A stretch of DNA of 64,000 nucleotides, from contig NZ_JADQDM010000006.1 in NCBI RefSeq assembly GCF_015694525.1, forward strand, positions 62,001-126,000, written 5' to 3'. Shown piece by piece: positions 9,497 to 17,740 of this stretch. Positions within the stretch are counted from its first letter, which is position 1. Every line of letters starts with the position of its first letter. Made by a program: the position numbers and the translations under genes. Below the pieces are notes generated by a model that had not been told where the DNA came from, did no database searches, and saw only the letters and a program-made list of their open reading frames with translations. This stretch comes from Hymenobacter ruricola (lineage in GTDB: Bacteria > Bacteroidota > Bacteroidia > Cytophagales > Hymenobacteraceae).

Positions 9497-10363
9497 ATGA
9501 ATACCAACGATTCGAACAACCCGCAAAACACCGGCACCGGCGCAGGCTCCAACTACGGCACCCAGAACACGGGCACCGGCACGGGCAACAGCACCGGTCT
9601 GAGCAACGAAGGCACCAGCTACAACGCTGGCACGGGCTCTACTTCCGGTACCGGCACGTCGAGCACTTCCGGCGCTTCGCTGGGCAATACCAATAACACC
9701 ACCGACGGCGACGACTTCAGCGCCACCGCTAAGGGTGCCGCCGTAGCGGGCACCGCCGGCGCCGTGGTAGGCCGCGCCATCGACGGCGTGCAGAACACGG
9801 CCGACGAAGCGGCTCACGCCGTGACCGGCCGTCCCTACGACGACACTCCCAGCTCGAACCTGACCGGCATGTTCCGCGACCGCAGCAGCGCTGAGAAGGC
9901 CTACCAGTCGCTTTCGTCGCGCGGCTACGGCAAAGACGACGTGAACCTGCTGATGTCGGATGAAACCCGCAAAACCCACTTCGGTGAAGACACCGCCCAC
10001 ACCGACCTTGGCGACAAAGCCATGGAAGGCGCGGGCGTGGGCTCGGCCATCGGCGGCACGGCCGGTGCCATCATTGGCGCCATCGCGGCCATTGGTACGT
10101 CGGTAGCTCTGCCCGGCCTGGGCCTGATTATTGCCGGCCCGCTGGCCGCTGCGCTGGCTGGTGCCGGTGCCGGTGGCCTCACGGGTGGTCTGGTGGGCGC
10201 CCTGGTGGGCTCGGGCATTCCCGAAGAGCACGCCGCCGAGTACGAAGAAGGCGTGAAGAACGGCGGCATTGTGATGGGCGTGAAGCCCCGCAACGCCGAA
10301 GACGCTCAGTACTTCGAAGAGGAATTCCGCCGCAACAACGGCGACAAGATTTACAAGTACTAA
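9497..10363 (+). CDS. Glycine/threonine-rich general-stress-type protein (YflT-like domain)
   Basis: 288 residues. Residues 1-75 are low-complexity (Asn, Thr, Gly, Ser). Around 115-165 sits TGMFRDRSSAEKAYQSLSSR GY, the start of a heat-induced stress protein YflT-type fold that recurs in the C-terminal part (NGGIVMGVKPRN). Between them, residues 175-245 are a very Gly/Ala-rich stretch rich in GxxxG patterns that could form membrane-inserting helices (for example GAIIGAIAAIG). Family members are general stress proteins of unknown mechanism. A strong terminator follows. Function is inferred only from domain resemblance. Confidence 0.7.
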   Translation: MNTNDSNNPQNTGTGAGSNYGTQNTGTGTGNSTGLSNEGTSYNAGTGSTSGTGTSSTSGASLGNTNNTTDGDDFSATAKGAAVAGTAGAVVGRAIDGVQNTADEAAHAVTGRPYDDTPSSNLTGMFRDRSSAEKAYQSLSSRGYGKDDVNLLMSDETRKTHFGEDTAHTDLGDKAMEGAGVGSAIGGTAGAIIGAIAAIGTSVALPGLGLIIAGPLAAALAGAGAGGLTGGLVGALVGSGIPEEHAAEYEEGVKNGGIVMGVKPRNAEDAQYFEEEFRRNNGDKIYKY

Positions 10364-10394
10364 GTACGTCGCAGGTTCCGGCCTGCTCGTCCTG

Positions 10395-10428
10395 AAAAAA
10401 GCCTTTCCCGTCTGGGAAAGGCTTTTTT
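10395..10428. terminator. Intrinsic terminator after the stress-type gene
   Basis: Perfect 15-base arms (AAAAAAGCCTTTCCC and its complement) around a GTCT loop, ending in six T residues; A-run and T-run on both sides would let it work in either direction. Confidence 0.9.
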
Positions 10429-10562
10429 GTTGCAACCTTCGCCCCCCGGCCCAAGTTCTTATCGAGTGTGCAACTGGCCACTGCGGCCGCGGGCACTTAT
10501 TACACCCCCGGCAGCGTTTTTGCCGTAAGAATAAGAGGCCCGTAGTTGCATAGCACCGGCCG

Positions 10563-10570
10563 TATATTTG
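10563..10570 (+). promoter_or_regulatory. Candidate -7 element for the tail-specific protease
   Basis: TATATTTG matches the Bacteroidota TANNTTTG consensus exactly and lies 30 bases before the ATG at 10600. A good TTTG partner at the right distance is not evident. Confidence 0.4.
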
Positions 10571-10599
10571 AGTTTCAACCCCGCTTTATTTCGCTGCAA

Positions 10600-12765
10600 A
10601 TGTCTTTTTCCCGCTTGAAGGTCGGGCTGTACGCCTTTTTGGTCGCGGCCGTGTTTGTTCTGGCATCATACCGGTTGTTCCGCCGGGCCGACTCGGCAGT
10701 GCCGAGCAAGGACCAAGTGCTCATTGGCCTTATGCTGAGTGGGCTGAACTCGCAGCATTACCAGCCCGAGAAAATCGACGACGTGTTCTCGAAGCGGGTG
10801 TTCGATTTATATCTCAAGCACCTCGACAACCGCAAGCAGTTCCTGCTGGCCACCGACGTAGAACAGCTGCGCCGCTACCAGACCCAGATTGACGATGAGG
10901 TGAAGCGCGGCACGCACGAGTTCCTGGACCTGAGCACCAAGCTCATGACCGAGCGCACCAAAGAAATGCAGGCCCTCTACCGCGAAATCCTGGCCAAGCC
11001 CTTCGATTTCTCGGCGGATGAAACCCTGCAAACCGACTTCGACAAAGCCAGCTTCCCCGCCGACAAAGCTGCCCAGCGCGAGTTATGGCGCAAGCTGCTG
11101 AAGTACGAAACCCTCAGCCGGGTATCGGAAATGATGGACGCCCAGGAAAAGGCCAAAGAAGCCAAACCCAGCGGCGCCACTGCCGCGCCCAAAGCCGCTG
11201 ATGCCGACGCCCCTACCGCCGCCGAGCCCGTGCGCACGCCCGCCCAAATGGAGGCCGAAGCCCGCAAGCGCGTGCTGAAATCCTACGACGAGCAGTTTGA
11301 GGACCTCGCCGACATGGACGGCAACGAGCGCCTGGCCGAGTACGCCAACACCATTGCCAATACCTACGACCCCCATACCGAATACTTTGCTCCGAAGGCC
11401 AAGGAAGATTTCGACTACGAAATGACCGGCCGCTTTGAGGGCATCGGCGCCACGCTGCGCGAGAAGGACGGCCTGATTTACGTGGACGAAATCATCCCCG
11501 GCTCGGCCTCGGCCCGGCAGGGCGACTTGAAAAAGGGCGATGCCCTACTGCGCGTGGCCCAGGGCGCCGCTGAGCCGGTGAGCATTGAAGGCTGGCGCAC
11601 GGCGAAGGCCGTGACATTGATTCGGGGCAAAAAAGGTTCAGAAGTGCGCCTGACGGTGCGCAAGCCCGACGGCAGCACCAAGATTATTCCCATCATTCGC
11701 GACGTAGTGGTGGTGGATGATAAGTACGCGCAGTCGTCGGTCATCACCGATAAGGGCCAGAAAATCGGTTACCTGCGCCTGCCGGGCTTCTACGCCGACT
11801 TCAACGACAACGGCGGCCGGAGCTCGTCCGACGACGTGAAGAAGGAGCTGGCCAAGCTCAACGCCGAGGGAGTGAAGGGCGTGGTGATGGACCTGCGCTT
11901 CAACGGCGGCGGCTCGCTCACCGATGCCGTGTCGATGGCTGGCCTTTTTATGGACAGCGGCCCCATGGTGCAGGTGCGCGACGGCCAGGGCCGCACGCAG
12001 GTGCTCACCGACAACGACCCGCGCGTGCAGTACAGCGGCCCGCTCGTGATACTGGTGAACAAGTACAGCGCTTCGGCCTCCGAAATTCTGGCGGCCGCCA
12101 TTCAGGACTACCACCGTGGCGTCATCATGGGCTCAACCAGCACGTACGGCAAGGGCACGGTGCAACGCATTTTCGACTTGGATGAAGCTTTGCCGGCGGA
12201 GTTGAACAGCGTGAAGCCCATCGGCTCGCTCAAGCTCACGACCCAGAAATTTTACCGCGTGAACGGTGGCTCAACCCAGTTCAAAGGCGTGGTGTCGGAC
12301 ATTGTGGTGCCCGACCTGTACTCTTACCTTGACCAGGGCGAAAAAGAGTCGGACTACCCGCTGAAGTGGGACGAAATTCAGCCCGCCCGCTACAAGCCCT
12401 GGGGCGACTCGCCTAACCTGGAGAAGCTGCGCGCCAACAGCAAAGCCCGCGTGGCCACCAACCCCAGCTTCAAGGTGATGGACGACATGGTGAAGAGCAT
12501 GCGCAAGCGCAAGGATGAAAGCGTGGTTTCGCTCAAGCTGAGCAACTTCCGCGCCGAGCAGCAGGAATCGAAGCTGATTTCGGACCGCTACGAGGCTGCG
12601 CAAAAAACCACCACTGCCCTGGCCTTCTCGCCTCTGGCAGCCGATGTGCGGGCCGTGGGCGGCGACACTGTGAAGGTGAACCGCGCCGCCCGTTTCACCA
12701 AAGGCCTGAAAAAGGACATCACCATCGCTGAGGCCGTGGCCGTGATTCAGGATGAATTGAAGTAA
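10600..12765 (+). CDS. Carboxy-terminal (tail-specific) processing protease, S41 family
   Basis: 721 residues. An N-terminal hydrophobic segment (LYAFLVAAVFVLASYRLF) anchors or exports the protein to the periplasm. An N-terminal helical domain is followed by a PDZ domain (about 285-380, with GIGATLREKDGLIYVDEII), the S41 catalytic domain with VVMDLRFNGGGSL and the active-site region KYSASASEILAAAIQDY, then GSTSTYGKGTVQ carrying the Lys partner, and a helical C-terminal region typical of long Prc/Tsp proteins. Family members degrade or trim periplasmic proteins. A TTG at 10546 extends the frame, but the ATG at 10600 starts the signal segment. A terminator follows. Confidence 0.93.
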   Translation: MSFSRLKVGLYAFLVAAVFVLASYRLFRRADSAVPSKDQVLIGLMLSGLNSQHYQPEKIDDVFSKRVFDLYLKHLDNRKQFLLATDVEQLRRYQTQIDDEVKRGTHEFLDLSTKLMTERTKEMQALYREILAKPFDFSADETLQTDFDKASFPADKAAQRELWRKLLKYETLSRVSEMMDAQEKAKEAKPSGATAAPKAADADAPTAAEPVRTPAQMEAEARKRVLKSYDEQFEDLADMDGNERLAEYANTIANTYDPHTEYFAPKAKEDFDYEMTGRFEGIGATLREKDGLIYVDEIIPGSASARQGDLKKGDALLRVAQGAAEPVSIEGWRTAKAVTLIRGKKGSEVRLTVRKPDGSTKIIPIIRDVVVVDDKYAQSSVITDKGQKIGYLRLPGFYADFNDNGGRSSSDDVKKELAKLNAEGVKGVVMDLRFNGGGSLTDAVSMAGLFMDSGPMVQVRDGQGRTQVLTDNDPRVQYSGPLVILVNKYSASASEILAAAIQDYHRGVIMGSTSTYGKGTVQRIFDLDEALPAELNSVKPIGSLKLTTQKFYRVNGGSTQFKGVVSDIVVPDLYSYLDQGEKESDYPLKWDEIQPARYKPWGDSPNLEKLRANSKARVATNPSFKVMDDMVKSMRKRKDESVVSLKLSNFRAEQQESKLISDRYEAAQKTTTALAFSPLAADVRAVGGDTVKVNRAARFTKGLKKDITIAEAVAVIQDELK

Positions 12766-12794
12766 GTCCGGTTCATCAAACCAGTCCACTTAGT

Positions 12795-12830
12795 AAAAGC
12801 CCCCGTGCCTGCTGGCGCGGGGGCTTTTTT
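12795..12830 (+). terminator. Intrinsic terminator after the tail-specific protease
   Basis: AAAAGCCCCCG pairs with CGGGGGCTTTT across a 12-base loop and ends in a T6 run. Confidence 0.9.
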
Positions 12831-13003
12831 GGCAATTACGGGGGTTGTTAACCTCCTTAGCAAACAGCCAATGAATGTTTGCAGCAAGATTTTTCACATC
12901 AGTTGTGTAACTCATTGTTTTATAAGCGAATACTTTTAGTAAATCCACCTAATTAAATTAGTAAAAAGGCAACTAAAAAGGTGGCTCCTGCTGTTTACCT
13001 GAC

Positions 13004-14101
13004 ATGAAGACTCAAGAGGAAACCCGCATCATTCCGCTCATTCCCCAGGTAGACCAAGTAGACGCTGCCGTGGATGAGCAACAGCAAAAGTTGGCTGATG
13101 AAAACTGGCGTAAATCAATTCCAGCGCAGGTTTTTCTCAACTACTTCTTTGCCATCAACTACCACATTCAGGAGAACGACGACGTGCTCGGCGGCATCCA
13201 GAACCTGCCTTTCTTCCGCAGCCACACGGCGGAGCTGAACGACGCCGACGTAGCGACGCTCACCAAGCTGCTGCACACCAGCTGGAGCACGGAATACGCC
13301 CTGCGCGCCACCGCGGAGCTGGGCGACGAGAACTTCCTGCGCAACGCCCTGCACTGGACGTTCCCGCAGGCTTACCACGCCATCCTGTCGGGCTTGCAGG
13401 CTTTCCTGTACACCACGGGGGTGCGCTCGAACAACGGCCAGCTCATCCGCCGCGAGGTGGGGCGGCTGGTGGTGAAGAATGCCTACCCGCGGCCGGTGTC
13501 GTTCTACGCGGCCGGTGCCTATGGCGACTTCAGCATTCACCGCTTGCCGTTGGCGGGCTACAAGGCCGGGCTGCACATTGCCAGCAAAGAGATTGACGCC
13601 CAGGCCCAGATTGGCCAGTTTCTGCGCACCACGCGCAAGATGAAGGCGCAGTGGACCCGCGCGCAGGTGCAAGCCAACCCCAACACGGCCATCCGCAGCC
13701 AGAAAACGGGCCGCCCGCTTGATAAGTGGACGGCGGCGCACTGGCAGCAAATTACCTGGCGCCTGGGCTACACCACCATTTTCGATTTGCTGGGCCGCCT
13801 GCGCATCTCGGAGAGCACGCGCGAGATTGAGCGCTACGTGGAGGCCGACATTGACTTCAGCTTGTTCCACGCCTCGCTGCTGAACATTGTGAGCTACCTC
13901 AACGGCATCCACGAGACTTACGTGGCCAAGGCCCTGGGCCTGGAGCGCTACCGCCAACTAGTGGCCGAGCTGCCGGTGCACTTGCAGTCGGGCTTCGTGC
14001 AGGAGCGGCTGCGCACCCGCGTCGAACCGGTGCTGGCGCCCACGCCACCCACGGCCCCGGCCATTGCCGCCGAAGGCCAGCAGTTCCGCTTGGCCGCCTA
14101 A
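13004..14101 (+). CDS. Conserved hypothetical protein, family not recognised
   Basis: 365 residues, soluble, no signal peptide or membrane helix. The sequence is regular, mostly helical with many Gln, Tyr and charged residues (for example VFLNYFFAINYHIQ, GDENFLRNALHWTF, IVSYLNGIHETYVAKALGL) and a Pro/Ala-rich tail after about residue 340. I recognise no catalytic motif. It is flanked by a terminator upstream and the lysS repeat pair downstream, so it is probably a single-gene unit. The 238 bases before it are AT-rich and likely hold its promoter, but no convincing TTTG/TANNTTTG pair was found. Confidence 0.7.
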   Translation: MKTQEETRIIPLIPQVDQVDAAVDEQQQKLADENWRKSIPAQVFLNYFFAINYHIQENDDVLGGIQNLPFFRSHTAELNDADVATLTKLLHTSWSTEYALRATAELGDENFLRNALHWTFPQAYHAILSGLQAFLYTTGVRSNNGQLIRREVGRLVVKNAYPRPVSFYAAGAYGDFSIHRLPLAGYKAGLHIASKEIDAQAQIGQFLRTTRKMKAQWTRAQVQANPNTAIRSQKTGRPLDKWTAAHWQQITWRLGYTTIFDLLGRLRISESTREIERYVEADIDFSLFHASLLNIVSYLNGIHETYVAKALGLERYRQLVAELPVHLQSGFVQERLRTRVEPVLAPTPPTAPAIAAEGQQFRLAA

Positions 14102-14166
14102 TCTGAACCACGGATTCGTGCGGATTTTTCGGATTCCACGGATTTTGTGAACGTAAATAGTTGCGG

Positions 14167-14197
14167 AAAGCCGCTCCGGTTTCGGAGCGGCTTTTTT
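14167..14197 (+). terminator. Intrinsic terminator inside the repeat spacer
   Basis: AAAGCCGCTCCG, loop GTTT, CGGAGCGGCTTTTTT. It would end transcription of the preceding 365-residue gene. Confidence 0.85.
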
Positions 14198-14204
14198 CGT
14201 GCCG

Positions 14205-14212
14205 TACTTTTG
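14205..14212 (+). promoter_or_regulatory. Candidate -7 element for lysS
   Basis: TACTTTTG matches TANNTTTG exactly, directly after the terminator and about 125 bases before the lysS ATG. Transcripts from here would carry the right repeat arm in their leader. No strong TTTG partner was found. Confidence 0.4.
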
Positions 14213-14337
14213 CGGTTCACTTCTCACTTACCGCGTTGCGCTTGTTTTGGCAAGTGCACGATTCTTTCGGCTGAATCAAACGTCCACGAAATCCGTGGAA
14301 TCCGAGAAATCCGCACGAATCCGTGGTTCAGACAACT

Positions 14338-15888
14338 ATGCAGCACCTCAGCGAACAGGAACTACAGCGCCGCCACAAACTCGAAGAATTGGAAAAGCTG
14401 GGCATCGAAGCGTACCCGTCGGAACTGTTCGACGTGACGTTTTACGCAAAGGAGATTCACGATAACTACCACCCCGAGCTGAACAACTTCCAGGAAGTGG
14501 CGCTGGCGGGCCGGCTGATGTCGCAGCGCGTGATGGGCAAGGCCTCGTTTGCGGAGCTGATGGACACTTCGGGCCGCATTCAGCTGTACGTGAACCGGGA
14601 TGAAATCTGTCCCAGCGAAGACAAGGAGTTGTACAACACCGTATTCAAGAAGCTGCTCGATTTGGGCGACTTTATTGGGGTGAAAGGCCGCGTGTTCAAG
14701 ACGCAGGTGGGCGAAACGTCCATCCACGTCACGGAGCTGAAGCTGCTCGCGAAAGCCCTGCGCCCGCTGCCCGTGGTGAAAGAAAAGGTAGATGAGGCCA
14801 CCGGCGAGAAGGTGACCTACGACGCCTTCACCGACCCCGAGCAGCGCTACCGCCAGCGCTACGTGGACCTGGCCGTCAACCCGCAGGTGCGCGACACCTT
14901 CATCAAGCGCACGCAGCTGGTGCAGTCGATGCGGAATTTCCTCAACGACAAAGGCTACCTGGAGGTGGAAACTCCGATTCTGCAGCCGTTGTACGGTGGC
15001 GCGGCGGCGCGTCCCTTCACCACGCACCACAACACGCTGGACATGACGCTGTACCTGCGCATTGCCAACGAGCTGTACCTGAAGCGTCTGATTGTGGGCG
15101 GCTTCGATGGCGTGTACGAGTTCAGCAAGGACTTCCGCAACGAAGGCATGAGCCGGTTCCACAACCCCGAGTTCACGCAGATGGAGCTCTACGTGGCCTA
15201 CAAGGACTACGCCTGGATGATGGACCTGGTGGAAGAAATGGTGGAGCGCGTGGCACTGGCCCTGCACGGCCAGACGGAAGTGCAGGTGGGCGAAAACCGC
15301 ATCAACTTCCAGCGGCCCTGGCAGCGCTACACCATGTTCGAGGCCATTGAGAAGTACACCGGCGTGGCCATTGGCGAGATGGACGAGGCTGCTCTGCGCG
15401 AAACCGCCGAGAAGCTGAACGTACACCTCAACCCCAGCATGGGCAAGGCCAAAATCATCGATGAAATTTTCGGTGAGCACGTGGAGCCCAAACTCATCCA
15501 GCCCACGTTCATCACCGATTACCCGGTGGAAATGTCGCCGCTGGCCAAGAAGCACCGCGACCGGCCCGGCATGGTGGAGCGGTTCGAGGCTATTTGCAAC
15601 GGCAAGGAAATCTGCAACGCTTTCTCCGAACTCAACGACCCCATCGACCAGCGCAAGCGCTTCGAGGACCAGTTGGAGCTGGGCAAGCGCGGCGACACCG
15701 AAGCCATGGTGCTCGACGAAGATTTCCTGCGCGCCCTGGAGTACGGCATGCCGCCCACGGCCGGCCTGGGCATCGGCATCGACCGCCTGAGCATGATTAT
15801 GACCAACTCGCACTCCATTCAGGACGTGCTGTTTTTCCCGCAGATGAAGCCGGAAGCAGTGCAGAAAGAGAAGCCGGAAAAGGAGTAG
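14338..15888 (+). CDS. lysS: Lysyl-tRNA synthetase, class II
   Basis: 516 residues. An N-terminal OB-fold anticodon-binding domain (about 55-160) precedes the class II catalytic core. Motif 2 appears as [20 protein letters not shown] and motif 3 as [21 protein letters not shown] lies in motif 1 territory. It charges tRNA-Lys in the cytoplasm. A GTG at 14323 would lie inside the repeat arm; the ATG at 14338 is the better start. A palindromic element begins at the base after the stop codon. Confidence 0.97.
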   Translation: MQHLSEQELQRRHKLEELEKLGIEAYPSELFDVTFYAKEIHDNYHPELNNFQEVALAGRLMSQRVMGKASFAELMDTSGRIQLYVNRDEICPSEDKELYNTVFKKLLDLGDFIGVKGRVFKTQVGETSIHVTELKLLAKALRPLPVVKEKVDEATGEKVTYDAFTDPEQRYRQRYVDLAVNPQVRDTFIKRTQLVQSMRNFLNDKGYLEVETPILQPLYGGAAARPFTTHHNTLDMTLYLRIANELYLKRLIVGGFDGVYEFSKDFRNEGMSRFHNPEFTQMELYVAYKDYAWMMDLVEEMVERVALALHGQTEVQVGENRINFQRPWQRYTMFEAIEKYTGVAIGEMDEAALRETAEKLNVHLNPSMGKAKIIDEIFGEHVEPKLIQPTFITDYPVEMSPLAKKHRDRPGMVERFEAICNGKEICNAFSELNDPIDQRKRFEDQLELGKRGDTEAMVLDEDFLRALEYGMPPTAGLGIGIDRLSMIMTNSHSIQDVLFFPQMKPEAVQKEKPEKE

Positions 15889-15982
15889 AACGTCATGCCG
15901 AGCGCCAGCGAAGCATCTTTACCGCAATAGTAAATGAATTACTTACGCGGTAAAGATGCTTCGCTGTGCTCTGCATGACGTT
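15889..15982. repeat. Palindromic intergenic element (GTCATGC...GAAGCATC type)
   Basis: Arms read AACGTCATGC...CAGCGAAGCATCTTTACCGC, with an AT-rich loop near 15928-15945. It starts immediately after the lysS stop and ends in the space before the convergent YtxH gene. Confidence 0.85.
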
Positions 15983-16286
15983 CTCATTATGCTTGATACG
16001 ATGCCCTGAAAGTCGAAAGGCCCCACACGAAATGTCGTGCGGGGCCTTTCTTTTTTACAACCTTCTTACCCTTCAAACCGCTGTTTTCATCAGAAGCTTG
16101 CGATGGATTCGTCTGATTTTACTGCTGAGTTGTTTGACCAATTTCAGCAGAAGCTCCTACGACCGGCAATTTTACTGATACTACGTTTCGGCCTTCTTTC
16201 AAGTCGGTTGTGAGGGATTTTACGGGACAGTTACCAGCAGGTTACGCCAAGCCCGAAATTGCCATAATTATGTTACCCAGCCGGAC
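15983..16286. other. Intergenic space between convergent lysS and YtxH genes
   Basis: Apart from the terminator at 16015-16056, about 230 bases carry no gene I can support. A 36-codon open frame (16103-16213, starting MDSSDFTAELF) is possible, somewhat AT-rich and could be a tiny gene or a remnant, but nothing beyond its start codon argues for it. Confidence 0.4.
16015..16056 (+). terminator. Intrinsic terminator downstream of lysS
   Basis: GAAAGGCCCCACACGA pairs with TCGTGCGGGGCCTTTC (one G-U) around a 4-base loop, followed by six T residues. Confidence 0.88.
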
Positions 16287-16670
16287 CTACTGTTCGGTCA
16301 GGTGTTCGCGGGCATCGGTGTTGCCACCCACGGAACTGCCGTTGCCGGTGGCCAGAGTAGAGAGGTCGCCGGGCTGCACGGCGGCGTCTTCGGCCCCGGC
16401 GTCCAAGCCTTGCAGGAGGCGGTCGGCGGCTTGCTTGTCTTCGCTCACGCGGGCATTGGGGTTGGTGTGGCCGGCGGCTTCGCCACCCTGCGCTTTGGCG
16501 AGGGTGCTTTTGAGGAGCTTGCTGAGATCCCCGCCCCACTTTTTCGCCGATTCACGCAGATTGGAACGGGCGGCGTCGCCGGTTTCGGGAGCCAGCAGCA
16601 GGCCGGCCACGATGCCGGCGGTGGCGCCGGCCAGCAGCGAGAGAATGACTTTGCCTTTGTCGTCTTTCAT
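16287..16670 (-). CDS. YtxH-domain stress-type membrane protein
   Basis: 127 residues. The start MKDDKGKVILSLLAGATAG leads into a single glycine-rich membrane helix (residues 8-28) ending in LLAPETGDAAR, the hallmark of YtxH (gas-vesicle-protein-like) proteins, which are small envelope or stress proteins of unknown mechanism. The tail after residue 60 is low-complexity, acidic and Gln/Gly-rich. The next gene upstream on the same strand encodes a second YtxH protein, separated by a terminator, so they are paralogues under separate control. Confidence 0.8.
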   Translation of the reverse strand: MKDDKGKVILSLLAGATAGIVAGLLLAPETGDAARSNLRESAKKWGGDLSKLLKSTLAKAQGGEAAGHTNPNARVSEDKQAADRLLQGLDAGAEDAAVQPGDLSTLATGNGSSVGGNTDAREHLTEQ

Positions 16671-16740
16671 GATTTTGCAGGAAAAGAGAAATAACTATTG
16701 ATGGCCTAACGGGAAAACCAGCCCACTGGTTGGGGCAACA

Positions 16741-16772
16741 AAAAGCCCCGCACCTGGCGGCGCGGGGCTTTT
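16741..16772 (-). terminator. Intrinsic terminator after the YtxH-CsbD gene
   Basis: AAAAGCCCCGC pairs with GCGGGGCTTTT across an 11-base loop; on the minus strand it ends in a T-run 21 bases after the gene's stop codon. Confidence 0.85.
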
Positions 16773-16793
16773 GTAGCAAGTGGCCGGGGCGAC

Positions 16794-17231
16794 TTACAGG
16801 TCGTTCAGCATTTTGGTGATTTCGGCTTTGCCTTTGCCGAGCTTCTCTTGCAGGCGGCCCACCAGCTGGTCGCCTTCGCCTTCGGCGTAGGTCAGGTCTT
16901 CGTCGGTGAGCTGAGCGTACTGCGATTTCAGCTTGCCTTTGGCCTCGTCCCAGTTGCCTTTGATTTTGAGGCTGCTGCCGGGCAGGGTCACGCCGAGGTC
17001 TTCGAGCTTGCCGGCGTATTCTTTGAATTTAGCTTCGAGGTCGGAGCCCAGCTTTGAGGCTTGCTCGCCGAGCTGGCCGCTGTATTTGGAGGCAACGCCT
17101 TTCCAGTTTTCGCGGGTGGCCGAGCCTTTGTCCGGGGCCAGCAGCATACCGGCGATGATGCCAGCGCCGGCACCAGCGAGGGCGGCTAAAAGTACTTTAC
17201 CGGCGTTGTTGTCTTCTTCGTGGTACGACAT
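16794..17231 (-). CDS. YtxH-CsbD fusion protein
   Basis: 145 residues. Residues 1-35 are a YtxH-type N-terminus with one membrane helix (VLLAALAGAGAGIIAGMLL) and LAPDKGSATREN. A heptad-like helical stretch follows (about 40-85). The C-terminus from about 88 (LKIKGNWDEAKGKLKSQYAQ...DEDLTYAEGEGDQLVGRLQ) is a CsbD domain, normally a free-standing 60-70 residue general-stress protein. The fusion would tether CsbD to the membrane. The ATG at 17231 is chosen because the upstream extension is not YtxH-like. Confidence 0.85.
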   Translation of the reverse strand: MSYHEEDNNAGKVLLAALAGAGAGIIAGMLLAPDKGSATRENWKGVASKYSGQLGEQASKLGSDLEAKFKEYAGKLEDLGVTLPGSSLKIKGNWDEAKGKLKSQYAQLTDEDLTYAEGEGDQLVGRLQEKLGKGKAEITKMLNDL

Positions 17232-17424
17232 GGTAATGGGTAATGAAGGGTGATGGGGTGAAAGATAGGCCAGTGGAACCGCGGGCCCGAACACAAAACG
17301 GTATATTTTGTTTTAGGGCCGCGAATGGTCTGGCTGCCTATACGAAGGCCAACGCTAGGGGTTGAGCTTGCCGCTAAATTTTTCCACCCCGACACGGCGG
17401 AAAAGTGCCTCTGAACCGGACGTA

Positions 17425-17456
17425 TTGACGGTTTCGGCCCGGCCGGCGTAGATTCG
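17425..17456 (+). promoter_or_regulatory. Candidate promoter for the Kazal lipoprotein gene
   Basis: TTG at 17425-17427 and TAGATTCG at 17449-17456, 21 bases apart; the second is one base off TANNTTTG. It ends 21 bases before the ATG. Confidence 0.4.
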
Positions 17457-17477
17457 CCCCCTCCCCTGCCCGGCCCG

Positions 17478-17726
17478 ATGAAAAACGCCCTGTTTCTGTA
17501 CGCTGCCCTGCTGCTGGCTGCCGCCTGCCAGCGCGCCACCCCGCCCAAAAGCGCCGCCGAGGCGTGCATCGACCCCAGCAAGGTGAAGCCCGAGGGCATC
17601 TGCACCATGCAGTATGACCCCGTGTGCGGCTGCGACGGCAAAACCTACTCCAACGCCTGCGTGGCCGGCAACGCCGGCGTGCGCACCTTCACCAAAGGCC
17701 CCTGCCCGGGGGCACCGGCCAAATAA
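17478..17726 (+). CDS. Kazal-type serine protease inhibitor lipoprotein
   Basis: 82 residues. The signal peptide [17 protein letters not shown] ends in a lipobox, so the protein is lipid-anchored in the envelope. The mature part contains a single Kazal-like domain with the pattern C...C...[16 protein letters not shown]...[11 protein letters not shown]; six cysteines form the expected disulphides. Bacterial Kazal lipoproteins presumably protect the cell from serine proteases; the target is unknown. The next gene follows 14 bases later and may be co-transcribed. Confidence 0.85.
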   Translation: MKNALFLYAALLLAAACQRATPPKSAAEACIDPSKVKPEGICTMQYDPVCGCDGKTYSNACVAGNAGVRTFTKGPCPGAPAK

Positions 17727-17740
17727 CCACCCGTCCCGCG

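Larger units (their letters stand above)
14102..14332. repeat. 53-base inverted repeat pair (CCACGGATTC type) around a terminator
   Basis: The left arm (14102-14154, starting TCTGAACCACGGATTCG) and right arm (14280-14332) are complementary over 53 bases with three mismatches. The 125-base spacer holds a terminator-like hairpin and a promoter-like motif. The left arm begins at the stop of the preceding gene, and the right arm ends 5 bases before the lysS ATG. Its sequence is unrelated to the GTCAT-type palindromes. Confidence 0.85.

Noticed and set aside
17624..17740. An N-terminal extension of the GNAT-like protein inside the Kazal gene
   Set aside because: The extension is an Arg-rich shadow of the Kazal coding frame; the family start fits the TTG at 17741.
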